A stretch of 64,000 nt of DNA from Azolla caroliniana (GCA_043228905.1 JBHGNT010000004.1:8618001-8682000); one strand, 5' to 3'; counted from the stretch's first letter, positions 1 to 10,185 are shown. Numbers and translations are program-made. The notes: generated by a model from the sequence alone, not told the origin.

Positions 1-592
1 GAGTCGGAGCTCGTATCCTTATCTTTCCGACGCGCCTCCTCATCTAGCAAGCTCGACTTTACTCTTGCTAGGGATAACCACTTTCTTTCCAGCCCGGCGT
101 TGCCCAAAGTGACAACCAATGTCTCCCAGCTATCCGGGAGGGAACCGAGCAGGAGTAGCGCTAGTACCTCATCGGCGAGAGGTACTTCCAATGAAGTTGC
201 CTGGTGGATCAGCCCCTGGAAGGCATTCATGTGCTCCGCCATGCTGGAGCCATCTTGGTACCGGAGTCTTACTAGCTTCCGGAATACCGACACTTGATTA
301 ACAACATTTTTGTTCTGAAACATTATGCCGATCTTCTCCTAGAGCTCATGAGCCTTGCTCTCTTCATTGAAGTTGTTGTATAGGCTCATGTCGATGAAGC
401 ACCGTATGTACGCCGTTGTCTTCATGTGCATCACCTCCCATATTGTGGCGTTGATCTTGTCCGGTCTCTTGTCCCCGAACTGAACCGGTAGCCAAAGATC
501 TTTAACCACGAGCATGTCCCTCATCTTCGACTTCCACACTGAATAGTTGGAGCCGGTGAGCTTGAACATGCCGCCAAACGATTCGTCCATTT
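1..592 (-). pseudogene. copia-1 gag (UBN2-type), one nonsense codon
   Basis: Minus-strand frame starting MDESFGGMFKLTGSNYSVW at 592 and reading toward base 1. It has the copia Gag pattern: LTGSNYSVWKSKM at the N-terminus, a helical middle and the block LPDSWETLVVTL. Gag forms the virus-like particle in which reverse transcription happens. A single TAG at 339-341 interrupts the frame (after SKAHEL). The frame downstream is open to the window edge, so the copy is only lightly damaged. The likely zinc knuckle and pol lie outside the window. The same domain is intact in copia-5. Confidence 0.8.
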
Positions 593-606
593 TCTGTGTC
601 GATTTT

Positions 607-618
607 GCTCTGATACCA
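607..618 (-). other. copia-1 primer-binding site (initiator tRNA-Met)
   Basis: Read on the minus strand this is TGGTATCAGAGC, the standard plant copia match to the 3' end of initiator tRNA-Met. It lies two bases inside the LTR end. Confidence 0.88.
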
Positions 619-620
619 CT

Positions 621-1394
621 TGACGGGAACTCAACGCTCCTAATGCACAACGCTCGGCCACAACCGAGCTTAGAATGATACACAGAAAAACGGGAAATAA
701 AAACATGACAAGAAGAAGAAGAGAATACACAGGAGGTTTACGTGGAAAACCCCAAACTAGGGGAAAAACCACGGCAGCCCACAGGCTGCAAACTGTCACT
801 ATGTAGGAATATACAACAGTGAGTTCACTGAGGCACCGACCTCGTCTCACAAATCTTCGCCACAGGCGGCGGTTATAACAGAGGCAACGACCTCTTTCTC
901 TCTCTCTCTCTCTCTCTCTGTACAGTTATGCACACTAATCTCGTGCAAAACAGAAAATGACAACAACAACTAAAAGTTTGCCCTAAGTCATATTTATACT
1001 AATATGACTTTCCGGCTATTTACAAATATAGCCTCGATGGGCTCTTAGAAACATATTTACGAATATGTCTCTTCCTCCGGTTCTCACCGGGTCTGCACCA
1101 TCCGGCTCTCCGTAGCCGGGTACTCCTCATCCGGTTCACACCGGGTCTGTATCATCCGGTTCTCTGTAGCCGGGTACTCCTCATCCGGTTCACACCGGGT
1201 CTGTATCATTCGGCTCTCCGTAGCCGGGTACTCCTCATCCGGTTTCGGCCTCGGCCTATTGGCCTCGGCTGAGTTTGTTCATCGGCACTGTACCATCCGG
1301 CTCTCCGTAGCCGGGTACTCCTCATCCGGTTTCGGCCGAGGCCGACAGGGACCTGTCTTCTCCCTTCCCATCCGGAGGGACCTGTCTCCCAACA
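621..1394 (-). repeat. 5' LTR of copia-1
   Basis: 774 bp, opening TGTTGGGAGAC and closing CCGTCA on the minus strand. It contains a TATA-like TATAAATATGAC (minus strand, near 985-1,000), a CT run at 899-919, and a CCGG-rich minisatellite at about 1,078-1,345. The right border at 1394/1395 is where gypsy-1 coding sequence resumes. Confidence 0.85.
1078..1345. repeat. CCGG-rich minisatellite in copia-1 LTR
   Basis: Three to four imperfect copies of a unit of about 60 bp reading ATCCGGTTCACACCGGGT then CTGTATCATCCGGCTCTC, with the shared phrase GTAGCCGGGTACTCCTCAT. Similar CCGG-rich blocks occur in the LTRs of the gypsy-2/4 family and copia-5. Confidence 0.8.
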
Positions 1395-1502
1395 CATCCG
1401 GTCATTCGCCGCTTCCTCCAATAGCCTGGAACTTTCCGCTCGTTCTTCGGCGAGTGCCGTTGTGGCCCTATCAACCTCTTGCCGGAGCTCGGCCATCCGT
1501 TC

Positions 1503-3665
1503 CTATTGTTGTTGATGCTCCGTCTCCAGGTGCTTGTAGTCCCGATGTAGATGATCAAAATCATCGGTCTTCTGCTTTAGCCTTTGGTTGATCTGACGGT
1601 GCGCGCAGTCCTCCCGGTCCTTCTTTTGCCGGAGCTCTTCCTTCAGCCGCTCGATTTCCGTTTCCGCCATCCGCCGCAGCTTGTCTTTTTCCTGTTGCAC
1701 TTTCTCTTTTTCCTCCTTCAGCCGGTCATAAGCATGATGTCCTTTACGTAGGTTTTCCTCTGCACGGCGAAGGTTCTCAGCAGTCTTTCTTAATTCTTCT
1801 TCGGCCACCTTCTTCAAGTTGCGTTCGTGGCTCCGTAATGCTTCTTGTGCGGCAATCTCATCTTGTAATTTCGCAAGCTCTTGGGCTTGCGCCGCATGTT
1901 TCTCCGGGACAGTTTGTGTCTCCGGGGTCTTATTCTTCTGTACATCAACTGGAGTCACCAGTGCTTGGATCTGCGTTGCGGTTAAGGCCATTTTGGCCAT
2001 ATCTCCAGTGATCCGATCCAAGTCTTGGTCGAGGCACCGGATCCTTGACCGGGCCGTCTCCAGTTCATCGGTTATGACTAGCAACTGTTCCGTTTGCGCT
2101 CTTTCCTCCGCCTCTATGCATCCGACTACTCCGACAATTTGGTCTCCTATCCACCGGAGCCATTGGCTGCCGGTGCACTGTTGTTGCGCATGCACGGAGA
2201 GTTGGCTAATGGGTTCACTCGCCGGTGGCTGGTCCCACCGTTCTGCGTCAAGCTGCGCTTCTGGTTTTGCCAGCTGACCACTTTGCCGTTCCGGCTCTGA
2301 GTGTGTTTCGGCTAGTCGCCCCTTGTCTGCTTGTTCTTGGTCGGCTAGGGTGGTTGGCCTTTGTATCTCCGGCTCTTGGGTGACGGGGCTTGCCGGTGCT
2401 GCCTGTTGTGCCGGGACTTTTGTGATCGGTTCCATCCAAACCGGTTCCGGTGCCTCCCTTGGCGTGGGTTGCTTAGCGTGAGTTGTGGGCATTCCATCCT
2501 TCTGTGGGTCCAAACGCTTCTTGCCTGATTCAGCGGTGCTCTTCATCGGCCGCCGCTGGAGGTGCTCCGTGGGTTCTTCCTCCATTTCTTCCGCCTGAGT
2601 CCCGGCATTCATTCTTGCCGCCAGGGTGTCCGTTTCCTGTTGCACCGGTCGGTGGAGTGGGCTCTTCAAGGGCCGTGCCGGTGTCTCCTCACTTGCATCC
2701 ATCGGCCACTTCCGGCTGGCGCGCTCCTTCATCGCCTTCTCTGCTTCGGCAGTCTTCCCCTTAGTAGCCTTGGAGGCCAACAGTTGTTGCCATTTCGAAG
2801 CAGGTTTCGGGGTGCCGTTTGTTGCTCTTCCCCACTTCTTGGTTTGGACGGGCTCGACCGGTGGCGCCAACAAGGTGAGCCATTGTGTCACCGCATGCCA
2901 TATTTTCCGGCCTTCCTTGCCATCCTTTCCTCTTACTATATCAATGGCCGTACACAGCCCGTCGGCGATCAGCACCAACCAATCTACCTTGACCCCTTCG
3001 TACGTTGCGATAATCAAGCCCGCTCGGTTCTGAGGCATGACGGGGGGTCGAGGGTACACGTGGCCGAACTCGTGGAGCACACGGGCAATTTCACGGAATA
3101 ACATATCTTCGCCGCCCTGTGTCCTGTAGCCCTTGCTGGCTAGTGAGTACTCACCGAAATATTTGATGAGTTGCTCGGAGGTAGGATTGTCGATCGTGTA
3201 GATACCTCCCTCCGGAAGGCCTATTAATGCACGGATCGCTTCCTCCGTGATCACCTCTGTGTCGATTTCTTTTATAATCTTTTCGGCCTCCTTGTGTGGC
3301 GCCGCCTCCATGATCGTTAAGAAACCCTCCAGACCGTGTTGTCGTAACCATTTCTTGGCGGTTTCAGACAACGTTTGGCAGTCCATCTCTGCGTCGAGGT
3401 CGGAGAGCGTTGGCGAGGTTTGGTGGTGGGGAGAGTGTGAGAGAGAAAGTTCTAAGGGAGGGGGTTCTCTGTGTGCGAGCTCTCTACAATTGATCTTCGC
3501 GCGTCGCTCCGCGTCTGTTCTCCTTGGTTCGCGATAGGAGAAGGTCTCGATGCGTGGGGGTTTTTCTCTGTGCATCTTGACGCCTTTTTCGAGCCTCCGC
3601 ATGTGCAGGTCGTGTACTATAATAGCATTGTGTGCCATGTGGCGATGGTTTAATGTCCTATTCAT
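1503..3665 (-). CDS. Extra ORF of gypsy-1, 720 aa, C-terminal coiled coil, function unknown
   Basis: Uninterrupted minus-strand frame downstream of integrase and in the same sense as pol. Residues about 1-95 are basic and low in complexity. Residues about 95-270 look globular (LIGLPEGGIYTIDNPTSEQL, FGHVYPRPPVMPQNRAGLI). Residues about 270-500 are rich in Pro, Glu and Gln. The last 200 or so residues form a strong coiled coil with repeated Glu/Lys/Arg heptads. I see no membrane segment or signal peptide, so it does not look like an envelope protein. The frame continues past a stop at 1503-1505 (ERMAELRQEVDRATT) until copia-1 cuts it at 1395, so the native protein was probably longer. I do not recognise a named family. 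An accessory ORF between integrase and the 3' LTR is known from some Tat/Athila elements. Confidence 0.6.
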   Translation of the reverse strand: MNRTLNHRHMAHNAIIVHDLHMRRLEKGVKMHREKPPRIETFSYREPRRTDAERRAKINCRELAHREPPPLELSLSHSPHHQTSPTLSDLDAEMDCQTLSETAKKWLRQHGLEGFLTIMEAAPHKEAEKIIKEIDTEVITEEAIRALIGLPEGGIYTIDNPTSEQLIKYFGEYSLASKGYRTQGGEDMLFREIARVLHEFGHVYPRPPVMPQNRAGLIIATYEGVKVDWLVLIADGLCTAIDIVRGKDGKEGRKIWHAVTQWLTLLAPPVEPVQTKKWGRATNGTPKPASKWQQLLASKATKGKTAEAEKAMKERASRKWPMDASEETPARPLKSPLHRPVQQETDTLAARMNAGTQAEEMEEEPTEHLQRRPMKSTAESGKKRLDPQKDGMPTTHAKQPTPREAPEPVWMEPITKVPAQQAAPASPVTQEPEIQRPTTLADQEQADKGRLAETHSEPERQSGQLAKPEAQLDAERWDQPPASEPISQLSVHAQQQCTGSQWLRWIGDQIVGVVGCIEAEERAQTEQLLVITDELETARSRIRCLDQDLDRITGDMAKMALTATQIQALVTPVDVQKNKTPETQTVPEKHAAQAQELAKLQDEIAAQEALRSHERNLKKVAEEELRKTAENLRRAEENLRKGHHAYDRLKEEKEKVQQEKDKLRRMAETEIERLKEELRQKKDREDCAHRQINQRLKQKTDDFDHLHRDYKHLETEHQQQ

Positions 3666-3822
3666 AACTCCTCGTACCTTTTCGACATGCCTCTTTACTC
3701 CTCGTGTGCATGGCTGTTTCCACCACTCCTTTCCATGATTTATTTGATTTGCTCCTTTTTTTTATTTTTCATTTATTTATTTATTTATTTATTTTATTTA
3801 TTTTTTTAACTTACTTGTGTGG
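3666..3822. other. Spacer with (ATTT)n tract
   Basis: Non-coding spacer between integrase and the extra ORF. It holds an AT-rich ATTT/TTTA microsatellite at about 3,755-3,810. No splice or promoter signal was recognised. Confidence 0.6.
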
Positions 3823-5133
3823 TTAGTTTTTCTCCGGTCTTGTTGGAGCTTTGCCCAAAGTGTGCAACTTGCCGGCCTCTTGACAGTTTGCTGCCGTTCT
3901 GCTCTCCTCGGTTGCCCGCTCATACTCCTCCTTATTGGCTTGGTGGTAGCCGTCGTCTTCACCGGTTGCCGTTATGGTTGGTCTGCCGGCGTCTGATTCG
4001 GTGGCGGCCTTTCGTTCAAATGGGTTATTAGGCATAGGTCCTTTGTATGGTTTTAGTCTAAATCCGTTGACCCATTTGCCCAACACTTCTCCGGCAAGTG
4101 TCCCCAACTGGTAGGACCCATTGAACTCACGTGTGATCCAGTATGGTCCGGTCCATCTAAACCGTAGTTTACCTGGCATTTTGCCCATCCAGGTCTAGAA
4201 CACGAGTCCCGGCTTGCCGGTCCCGAACATCTTTTCGTTTCCCTTCCGATGCCGATCTACAAATGCTTTCCATCTCCGTTGTTCCAATTCCAGGTGCATA
4301 ATGCTCACCAGTCAGTGTTCTTCCAGTTCGCACAGAGCCTTTAACCGAATTGCCTCCGATTCCTTTTCGTTCAATTGTTCCCGAATCTGAATCCGTAAGC
4401 TTGGTACCTGGAACTCGACTGGCATGACTGCCTCCAATCCGAATGCTAACCGGAACGGTGTTGTTCGGATGCTTGTTTTGTACGCTGTCCGGTAAGCCCA
4501 GAGCGCACTGTGCAGCTTTGTGTCCCAATCTGTCTGATTTTCATAGACGATCTTCCTGAGGATATTCTGGAGCGTTTTGTTCGTCTACTCAGCTAACCCA
4601 TTTGCTTGCGGATAGTACGGTGTGCTTCGTTTATGTACTACCGCATAGAACGTCGTCAAACTTTCTACCATCTGTCCAAGAAAGTGCCCTCCTTGGTCGC
4701 TTATCACCTCTATGGGGCATCCGAACCGGTAACAAATGCATTCGTATAAGAATTTCGTTGTTGACGCCGCGGTGTTGTCTCGTAGGGCTTTCTCTTCCAC
4801 CTACTTAGTGCAGTAATCCATTGCGACCGTCACGTACCGATTGCCAGTTCTCATTGCCGGTGGTTTAAATGGCCCGACGAAATCCAACCCCCATTTCTGG
4901 AATGGTTCTAGTGGTAGGACTGGCTGGTGTGGCATCCGAGCTTGTTCCGTTGGTTGACCCATTCGTTGGCATATATCACACTCCTTGGCATACCAAACTG
5001 CATCCTTCAATGTGGTCGGCCACCATAGGCCACTTTGCCATACTTTCCTTGTCGTCGCATCTCCGGCATAATGGCCTCCGACGACTCTGCAGTGTGCCTC
5101 CCGTAGTATTACCTCCTTCTCGTCACTGCGCAC
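3823..5133 (-). pseudogene. gypsy-1 integrase, broken by stops
   Basis: Three minus-strand pieces. The 5,133-4,801 piece carries the zinc-binding HHCC region (HCRVVGGHYAGDAT through CDICQRMG) and the first catalytic Asp in WGLDFVGPF. After a stop, 4,800-4,585 carries VISDQGGHF (second Asp) and YYPQANGLAE (Glu region). The 4,188-3,823 piece is the C-terminal domain (FRWTGPYWITREFNGSYQL, LNGFRLKPY-like). Integrase inserts the cDNA into chromosomes. Stops and shifts between the pieces make this copy inactive. Confidence 0.8.
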
Positions 5134-5142
5134 CGCTCGTCG

Positions 5143-6801
5143 CTAGATACCGTCCGCACCTTTGTGGTATAGCGTGTCCTGTAATAAACAGAAGTGTCGG
5201 CTCTGTACAGCCAGGCGTTTTCTCTCGTCCCGGTTCATCTCCTCTGGAGGCAATCCGGTACTCAGAAACTGGTGCATATTAGTTAGCCACTTATCTTCTT
5301 GTGCCACCGTTTCATCTGTTGCTGTTTCCGTGGTGACTCGAAAAAACTCTGCATCCGGAAACTCGTCCGGTACTCCGTTACCTGTCTCCCCGGAATCTAA
5401 CCGGCTTAGATAATCTGCTACCGGATGTTGTATGCCGGGTCGGTGGAATATCTCGAATTCGAACTCTTGCAACAACAAAGTCCACCGGGCCAACTTACCG
5501 GTAAGTGACGCTTTGGATACTAGGTAGAGGAGCGCCGAATGATCTACATGGAAGGAGAACTTTCTTCCCAATAAATAATGCCTGAATTTTGTTACACTGT
5601 AGATCATTCCTAAAGCTTCCCATTCCATGGTAGAATAATTTCGTTCTGCTTGGGATAGCTTCCGGCTGGCATAGTACACTGGCCGATACCACCTTGGCTC
5701 GGTAAGCTGCATGAGCGCACTGCCGATTGCGATATCGGAAGCGTCCACGAACACATGAAACTCTTTACTCCAATCCGGAGGCTGCACTACCGGTGCTTGT
5801 GACAATAACAACTTTAGTGCCCGGTATGCCTTGTCTTCGATGTCGGTCCATTGGAACGGTGTTCGGTGTACTACCGCATGCAGAGGTGTAGCCAGGTCTG
5901 CCAAATATCGGAGCATACGGCTATTCCAGCGGATTTGTCCTAGGAAACGGCTCAATGTCTTTGCCGTTGCCGTTGCCGTTGCTTCCCGGATTGCTTTCAC
6001 TTTGTCTGGATCTACAGCAATGCCTTCCTTGCTCACTATATGCCCTAGTAACGTTCCGCTGGACCCTCCAAATACACACTTCGCCGGGTTTAGGCTTAGC
6101 CGGTACGCCCTACACTTCTCTAGACATAGTCTGAGATGCTGCAAATGATCTTCTTCTCTGCTATAGACGGCGAAGTCGTCAAGGAACACCTGCATAAAAG
6201 CCGGTATGTATTCGCCAAAGATCTCCATGATGATCCGTTGGAATGTTGCTGGTGCCGTTTTCAGCCCGAACATCATCACCACCGCAATAAACACTCCCCA
6301 TTTGGTGACGAAAGCCCTTTTCTCTTGATCCTCCGGTTGCATCCGGATCTGATTATACCCGTTGAATCCGTCTAAGAAACTGTAGACTTCATGGCCGGCG
6401 ACGGCATCCAACACTTCATCCGTAAACGGAAGTGGAAATGCATCCATTACCGTTGCCGCATTCAGCTTCCGGTAGTCGACACAAACTCTAATTTTTCTGT
6501 TCTTTTTCGGTACGACTACGATCGGGCTCAGCCATGTAGATTTCTTTACGGGACGGATGAAGCCGACCCTCAGTAGTTTGTCGATCTCCTCCTTGACTTT
6601 GGTGGCGTAGTTTGGGTTCATCCGGTACCGACGCTGTGCTACCGGCTTGGCATCTTTGCTCAGATGTATCTGGTGCTGACACAAGTGAGGATCCAAGCCT
6701 CTCATATCCTCGTACGACCAGGCAAAGACGTCGCGAAACTCGTTGAGTGTAATTATCGCTGTTTTGTTCTCTACATTCATTTCTTTGGCTGGTGCTGACA
6801 C
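5143..6801 (-). CDS. gypsy-1 reverse transcriptase and RNase H, 552-aa open frame
   Basis: Long open frame with gypsy RT motifs in order: VVVPKKNRKIRVCVDYRKLN, FLDGFNGYNQIRM, FGLKTAPATFQR, the catalytic FLDDF box near residue 207 (the YxDD equivalent) and LGHIVSKEGI. RNase H follows with FHVFVDASDIAIGSAL near residue 351, YYASRKLSQAERNYSTMEWE and HPVADYLSRL. Together these make double-stranded cDNA from the genomic RNA. The N-terminal end is artificial: a 119-bp tandem duplication (6,671-6,908) shifts the frame and splits this part from the protease. The domain itself looks whole. Confidence 0.85.
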   Translation of the reverse strand: MSAPAKEMNVENKTAIITLNEFRDVFAWSYEDMRGLDPHLCQHQIHLSKDAKPVAQRRYRMNPNYATKVKEEIDKLLRVGFIRPVKKSTWLSPIVVVPKKNRKIRVCVDYRKLNAATVMDAFPLPFTDEVLDAVAGHEVYSFLDGFNGYNQIRMQPEDQEKRAFVTKWGVFIAVVMMFGLKTAPATFQRIIMEIFGEYIPAFMQVFLDDFAVYSREEDHLQHLRLCLEKCRAYRLSLNPAKCVFGGSSGTLLGHIVSKEGIAVDPDKVKAIREATATATAKTLSRFLGQIRWNSRMLRYLADLATPLHAVVHRTPFQWTDIEDKAYRALKLLLSQAPVVQPPDWSKEFHVFVDASDIAIGSALMQLTEPRWYRPVYYASRKLSQAERNYSTMEWEALGMIYSVTKFRHYLLGRKFSFHVDHSALLYLVSKASLTGKLARWTLLLQEFEFEIFHRPGIQHPVADYLSRLDSGETGNGVPDEFPDAEFFRVTTETATDETVAQEDKWLTNMHQFLSTGLPPEEMNRDERKRLAVQSRHFCLLQDTLYHKGADGI

Positions 6802-6908
6802 AACTGAGGATCCAGGCCTCTCATATCCTCGTACGACCAGGCAAAGACGTCACGAAACTCGTTGAGTGTAATTATCGTTGTTTTGTTCTCTACATTCATT
6901 TCTTTGGC
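6671..6908. repeat. 119-bp tandem duplication in gypsy-1 pol
   Basis: Copies at 6,671-6,789 and 6,790-6,908, each opening TGGTGCTGACACAA and closing in CATTCATTTCTTTGGC. They differ at only a few bases. As 119 is not a multiple of three, the duplication breaks the pol frame here. Confidence 0.88.
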
Positions 6909-7875
6909 GATGTGCACCGGTTTTGCCTCCTCCCGTTCCTAGATTTACCTCTTCTAATTGGGACGTTTCTACGCGCTGTGATACGGCCATTTCCCTTTCC
7001 AACGCCTCCTGGGCATGCCGTAACTCCCAGATTGCTTCTTTATCCGGTTCCGCTTCGGTTCCGTCCGGTTGCAGTAAGTAGGGTGATACCGCTTCCGCAA
7101 CGTCAATTTCAGATAGGGGTACAATCTTCGGGTTCTCCAGCAAGTACTGCTCTTCTTCTTCATCCGCTAATCCTTCCAGCATATTGACACACTCCGCATA
7201 TTACAGTGTCAGATCCTTGCCGGTGCCCTTCCTTGGTTGTGTTGGTACCCGTACCTTTGCTTTTACCCGTCGGAACGTAATCATATTCCTCCTCCAGTTC
7301 TACTTGATATGTGTCGTCTTTAACCAAGGGCGTCCCAACAATAATGGGTACGCTCCTTCAGCCTGCAACTGGAGAACTACGGCTGAGATTCGGAATGTGT
7401 GGCCCCCGATGGTTACTTCCAAGTTCCGTATTAAACCTGTCGGTTGCACCGAGCTTGTGTCCGCCATTCAGAGCTAGAACGGACATGGCTCCCACTCTTT
7501 GATTCCAAGAGCATCGCACGTCCGGAGGCTTATTACATTAACACCGGAGCCTCCAACTATTATCTTTCCGGGGAGTTCTTTCCCTTTCACAATGGCCGTA
7601 ATTGTTGGACTGCTGGTGTCCACCACCGTCGGTCCCTCCTCCAGATTTGAGAAGAATGCCGGAGCCGGTGGTGTTCCGCTTGTCGTCATGCCTTCCTTGA
7701 GTCCTTCTGTGAATCTTGGTACTAGCTGCAAGAGTCGTCCTAACGGCAGCGTGATCTGGCATTCCTGCAATACTTGCCATGTCGCGTTTTCGGACTGACT
7801 GCCGCCGGCGAGCTCTTCGGTGTTCTCCTTGTGTTGCGCGAGTTCTACTACGTTTCGCTCATTGGCCTTTTTCAC
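6850..7875 (-). pseudogene. gypsy-1 protease and linker to RT
   Basis: The 7,875-7,474 piece has the retropepsin pattern PTITAIVKGKELPGK followed by IIVGGSGVNVISLRTCDAL. In active relatives the core reads DGGSG or DSG; here Val stands where the catalytic Asp is expected. That residue is essential for cleaving the polyprotein, so this copy should be dead. The 7,182-6,850 piece is an acidic linker (MLEGLADEEEEQYLL onward) leading to RT. Frame breaks separate the pieces. Confidence 0.65.
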
Positions 7876-7953
7876 CCATTCCGTTGCCTGTTTCCGAATG
7901 GCCTCTTGTGTCTCCCATTCCGTAGTCTTCCCCTGCGACCTTGTGGTGACCTA

Positions 7954-8502
7954 CTAGAGGTCTGCAACTTCGGCGACTACCATGTTTACTGCCGGTCGCT
8001 TATCATAGCTCTTTGGCGGACATTGATTACTATAATGTCCTTCTTGCCGGCAGTAATAGCAATATGCTTTCCGGGTGTTGCTGAATTCGGCATTGTTTTG
8101 TGTACCCGATGGAGGACTTGTGGTAACCGCGGGGCTCTGGTCTGGTTGACTACTTGAGGCGCCTTTTTCCAATTCACGTGGGTGGCTCCCGTTTTTGAAA
8201 TGCCGTTTTTTATTAAAGTTCTTTTTGTTGCGGTACCCTTGCCGGGGTTGGTTGTCATACCTCCCATAATCTTCCCGTCATTGGTGATACCCGGGGGAGT
8301 GATCCCGGTTGTGATGCTCGTACCGTCCATTGTAATCTCGGTACTTGTCGTATCTCTTGTACCGGTCGTAGTTGTCTCGCCGATTGTCGTACCAGACATC
8401 TTGTGTCGGTCGATATCGCTCCTCTCGTCGCCAACGTTCTTCTTCTTCGTCTCGACTGCTACGTGGCTCGATTTGCCGGACTGGTGGAGCTTGCCGATTC
8501 AA
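7954..8502 (-). pseudogene. gypsy-1 gag C-terminus with CCHC zinc knuckle
   Basis: Overlapping minus-strand frames: an Arg/Tyr/Asp-rich segment (8,502-8,278) and, after a shift, a nucleocapsid zinc knuckle CYYCRQEGHYSNQCP (C-x2-C-x4-H-x4-C) near 8,060-8,020. The knuckle binds the genomic RNA for packaging. The region follows the duplicated gag block and precedes protease, as expected. Confidence 0.72.
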
Positions 8503-8550
8503 TAAGTTATATTCGCACTAGTCCATCGTGTGGCTCGTAGATTGGCAGAG

Positions 8551-10185
8551 TCAGCAATGCGTCCGCATGGTGCACTCCAGTGACGAGTGTCCGGAATTTA
8601 AGCAGGTCATGCATTGGATTGCTTGCCGGAAACAGAGATCCTCATCGGTTGGTAATGCTCGTTGGAGGGCTCCCATTGTTAGCCAAGAGCTCGTATTTTC
8701 CATTTCTCTAACCCGGTCGATGACCTGGTCGACGGTGCTTGTGCGAAAGTCGATGACCGTGCATACCGTTCGTAGAGGTTCCCGGAGCGCGGCTAAAAAT
8801 ATAGCCCATGTTTCTTCCTCCAAAGGTGCGCAGGTAAGCTGACTGTGCATCCATTGAAACCGGATGACAAACTGTGGGATGCTCTTGCCGGGCTCCTGCT
8901 GAATTGTATAAAATAAGCCCACCATTTCTCGCTGATCCACCTCCTTCTGGAAGAAGTGCAAGAATTTGTCTTTCAGGTCCGCAAAGGTGGTGATGGTGCT
9001 GCGAGCCGGCGTCCAGTGCCATCTGGCGGCCGGTCCTTCTAATGTCACGCCGAATTCGGCTATCTTAGATCGTTCCTCTTCTGCCGCGGTTAACCATTGT
9101 GACACATGGTTTGCTTCCGCATGGTGCACTCCAGTGACGAGTGTCCGAAATTCAAGCAGTTCGTGCATTGGATTGCTTGCTGGAACTGGAGATCCTCATC
9201 GGTTGGTAATGCTCGTTGGAGGGCTCCCATTGTTATCCACGAGCTCGTTTTCTCCATTTCTCTAACCTGGTCGATGACTTGGTCGACGGTGCTTGTGCGA
9301 AAGTCGATGACCGTGCATACTGTTTGTAGAGGTTCCCGGAGAGCGGCTAAAAATATAGCCCGTGTTTCTTCCTTCGGAGGTCGGCGGGTAAGCTGACTGT
9401 GCATCCGTTGAAACTGGATGACAAACTGCGGAATGCTCTCCCCGGGGTCCTGCCGGATTGTATAAAATAGGCCCACCATTTCTCTTTGGTCCACCTCCTT
9501 CTGAAAGAAATGCAAGAATTTATCTTTCAGGTCCACGAAGGTGGTGATGGTGTTGCGATCCTACGTCCGGTCCTTCCAATGTGACGCCGAATTCGGCTAT
9601 CTTAGATCGTTCCTCTTCGGCCGCGGTTAACCGTTGTGACACATGGTTTTCTTCCCATGTTTGTTGAAACGCGTGAACATGAGCCTCCGCGTCCGGGTCA
9701 TCCCGATACTTGGAGTATTGGAATGGCATGTCGTCGTCCGGTGTCGGTACGCGGGCTGGTGGTGTCGGTGGTCTTTCCTGCTGTTCCGTTGGCATCTGAG
9801 GTCTTAGCCGGTCTTCCTTTGGTGTTGCCGGCTCGAGTTCCGGTGTTGGAAGTTTTTTCCGGTGTACTTCCGTCTCCGGAGGTTGCTCCACGATGAGTGC
9901 CGGAGGTTCTCGGTCTGCCAACTCTGGTTCCGGTGTCGGTAAAGTATCCGACTCCTCGTCCTCCGGTCCTCCTGGGGTGTCATTCCTGCTGCGATAGTTC
10001 GTATGCGCATTGTAACCCCATTCCGAATCCGATTCCAACGCTGAAAATGCTTTGGATTCGCCGTCTCTTCCGGCCAAGGCCTGGAGAAGGGTTTCCGCTT
10101 CCCGGAGGCTGCTTAAGCTACTTCCTTCGTCCGGGTAGGCGTTTTGTTGCAGACGGAGCGACTCCTCCGTCACTTTCCGGATCAC
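8551..10185 (-). pseudogene. gypsy-1 gag core, carrying a 554-bp tandem duplication
   Basis: The N-terminal part (10,185 downward) is acidic and proline-rich (LPTPEPELADREPP). It is followed by the retrotransposon Gag core: RLTAAEEERSKIAEFGVTLEG, LKDKFLHFFQKEVDQREM and FVIQFQRMHSQL. That core appears twice, in 9,660-9,117 and again in 9,110-8,562. The outer copy has a small deletion near 9,560 relative to the inner one, so no single frame runs through both. Confidence 0.78.
8562..9655. repeat. 554-bp tandem duplication of the gypsy-1 gag core
   Basis: TCCGCATGGTGCACTCCAGT occurs at 8,562 and again at 9,116, a period of 554 bp. The copies remain alignable throughout with scattered substitutions, so the event is older than the 258-bp duplication in gypsy-4. 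The period is not a multiple of three. Confidence 0.87.

Larger units (their letters stand above)
1..1394 (-). mobile_element. copia-1: Ty1/copia element, 5' LTR and gag, runs off the left edge
   Basis: The part in the window is the 5' LTR (621-1394), a primer-binding site and the start of gag; the rest lies left of base 1. The LTR opens TGTTGGGAGAC when read on the minus strand. It is related to the LTRs of copia-4 (25,096-25,637) and copia-5 (about 59,390-59,961), so the three are one family, Tnt1/Tork-like by protein. The element is inserted in the 3' part of gypsy-1 and is therefore younger than it. Its TSD cannot be checked because the other end is outside the window. Confidence 0.85.
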
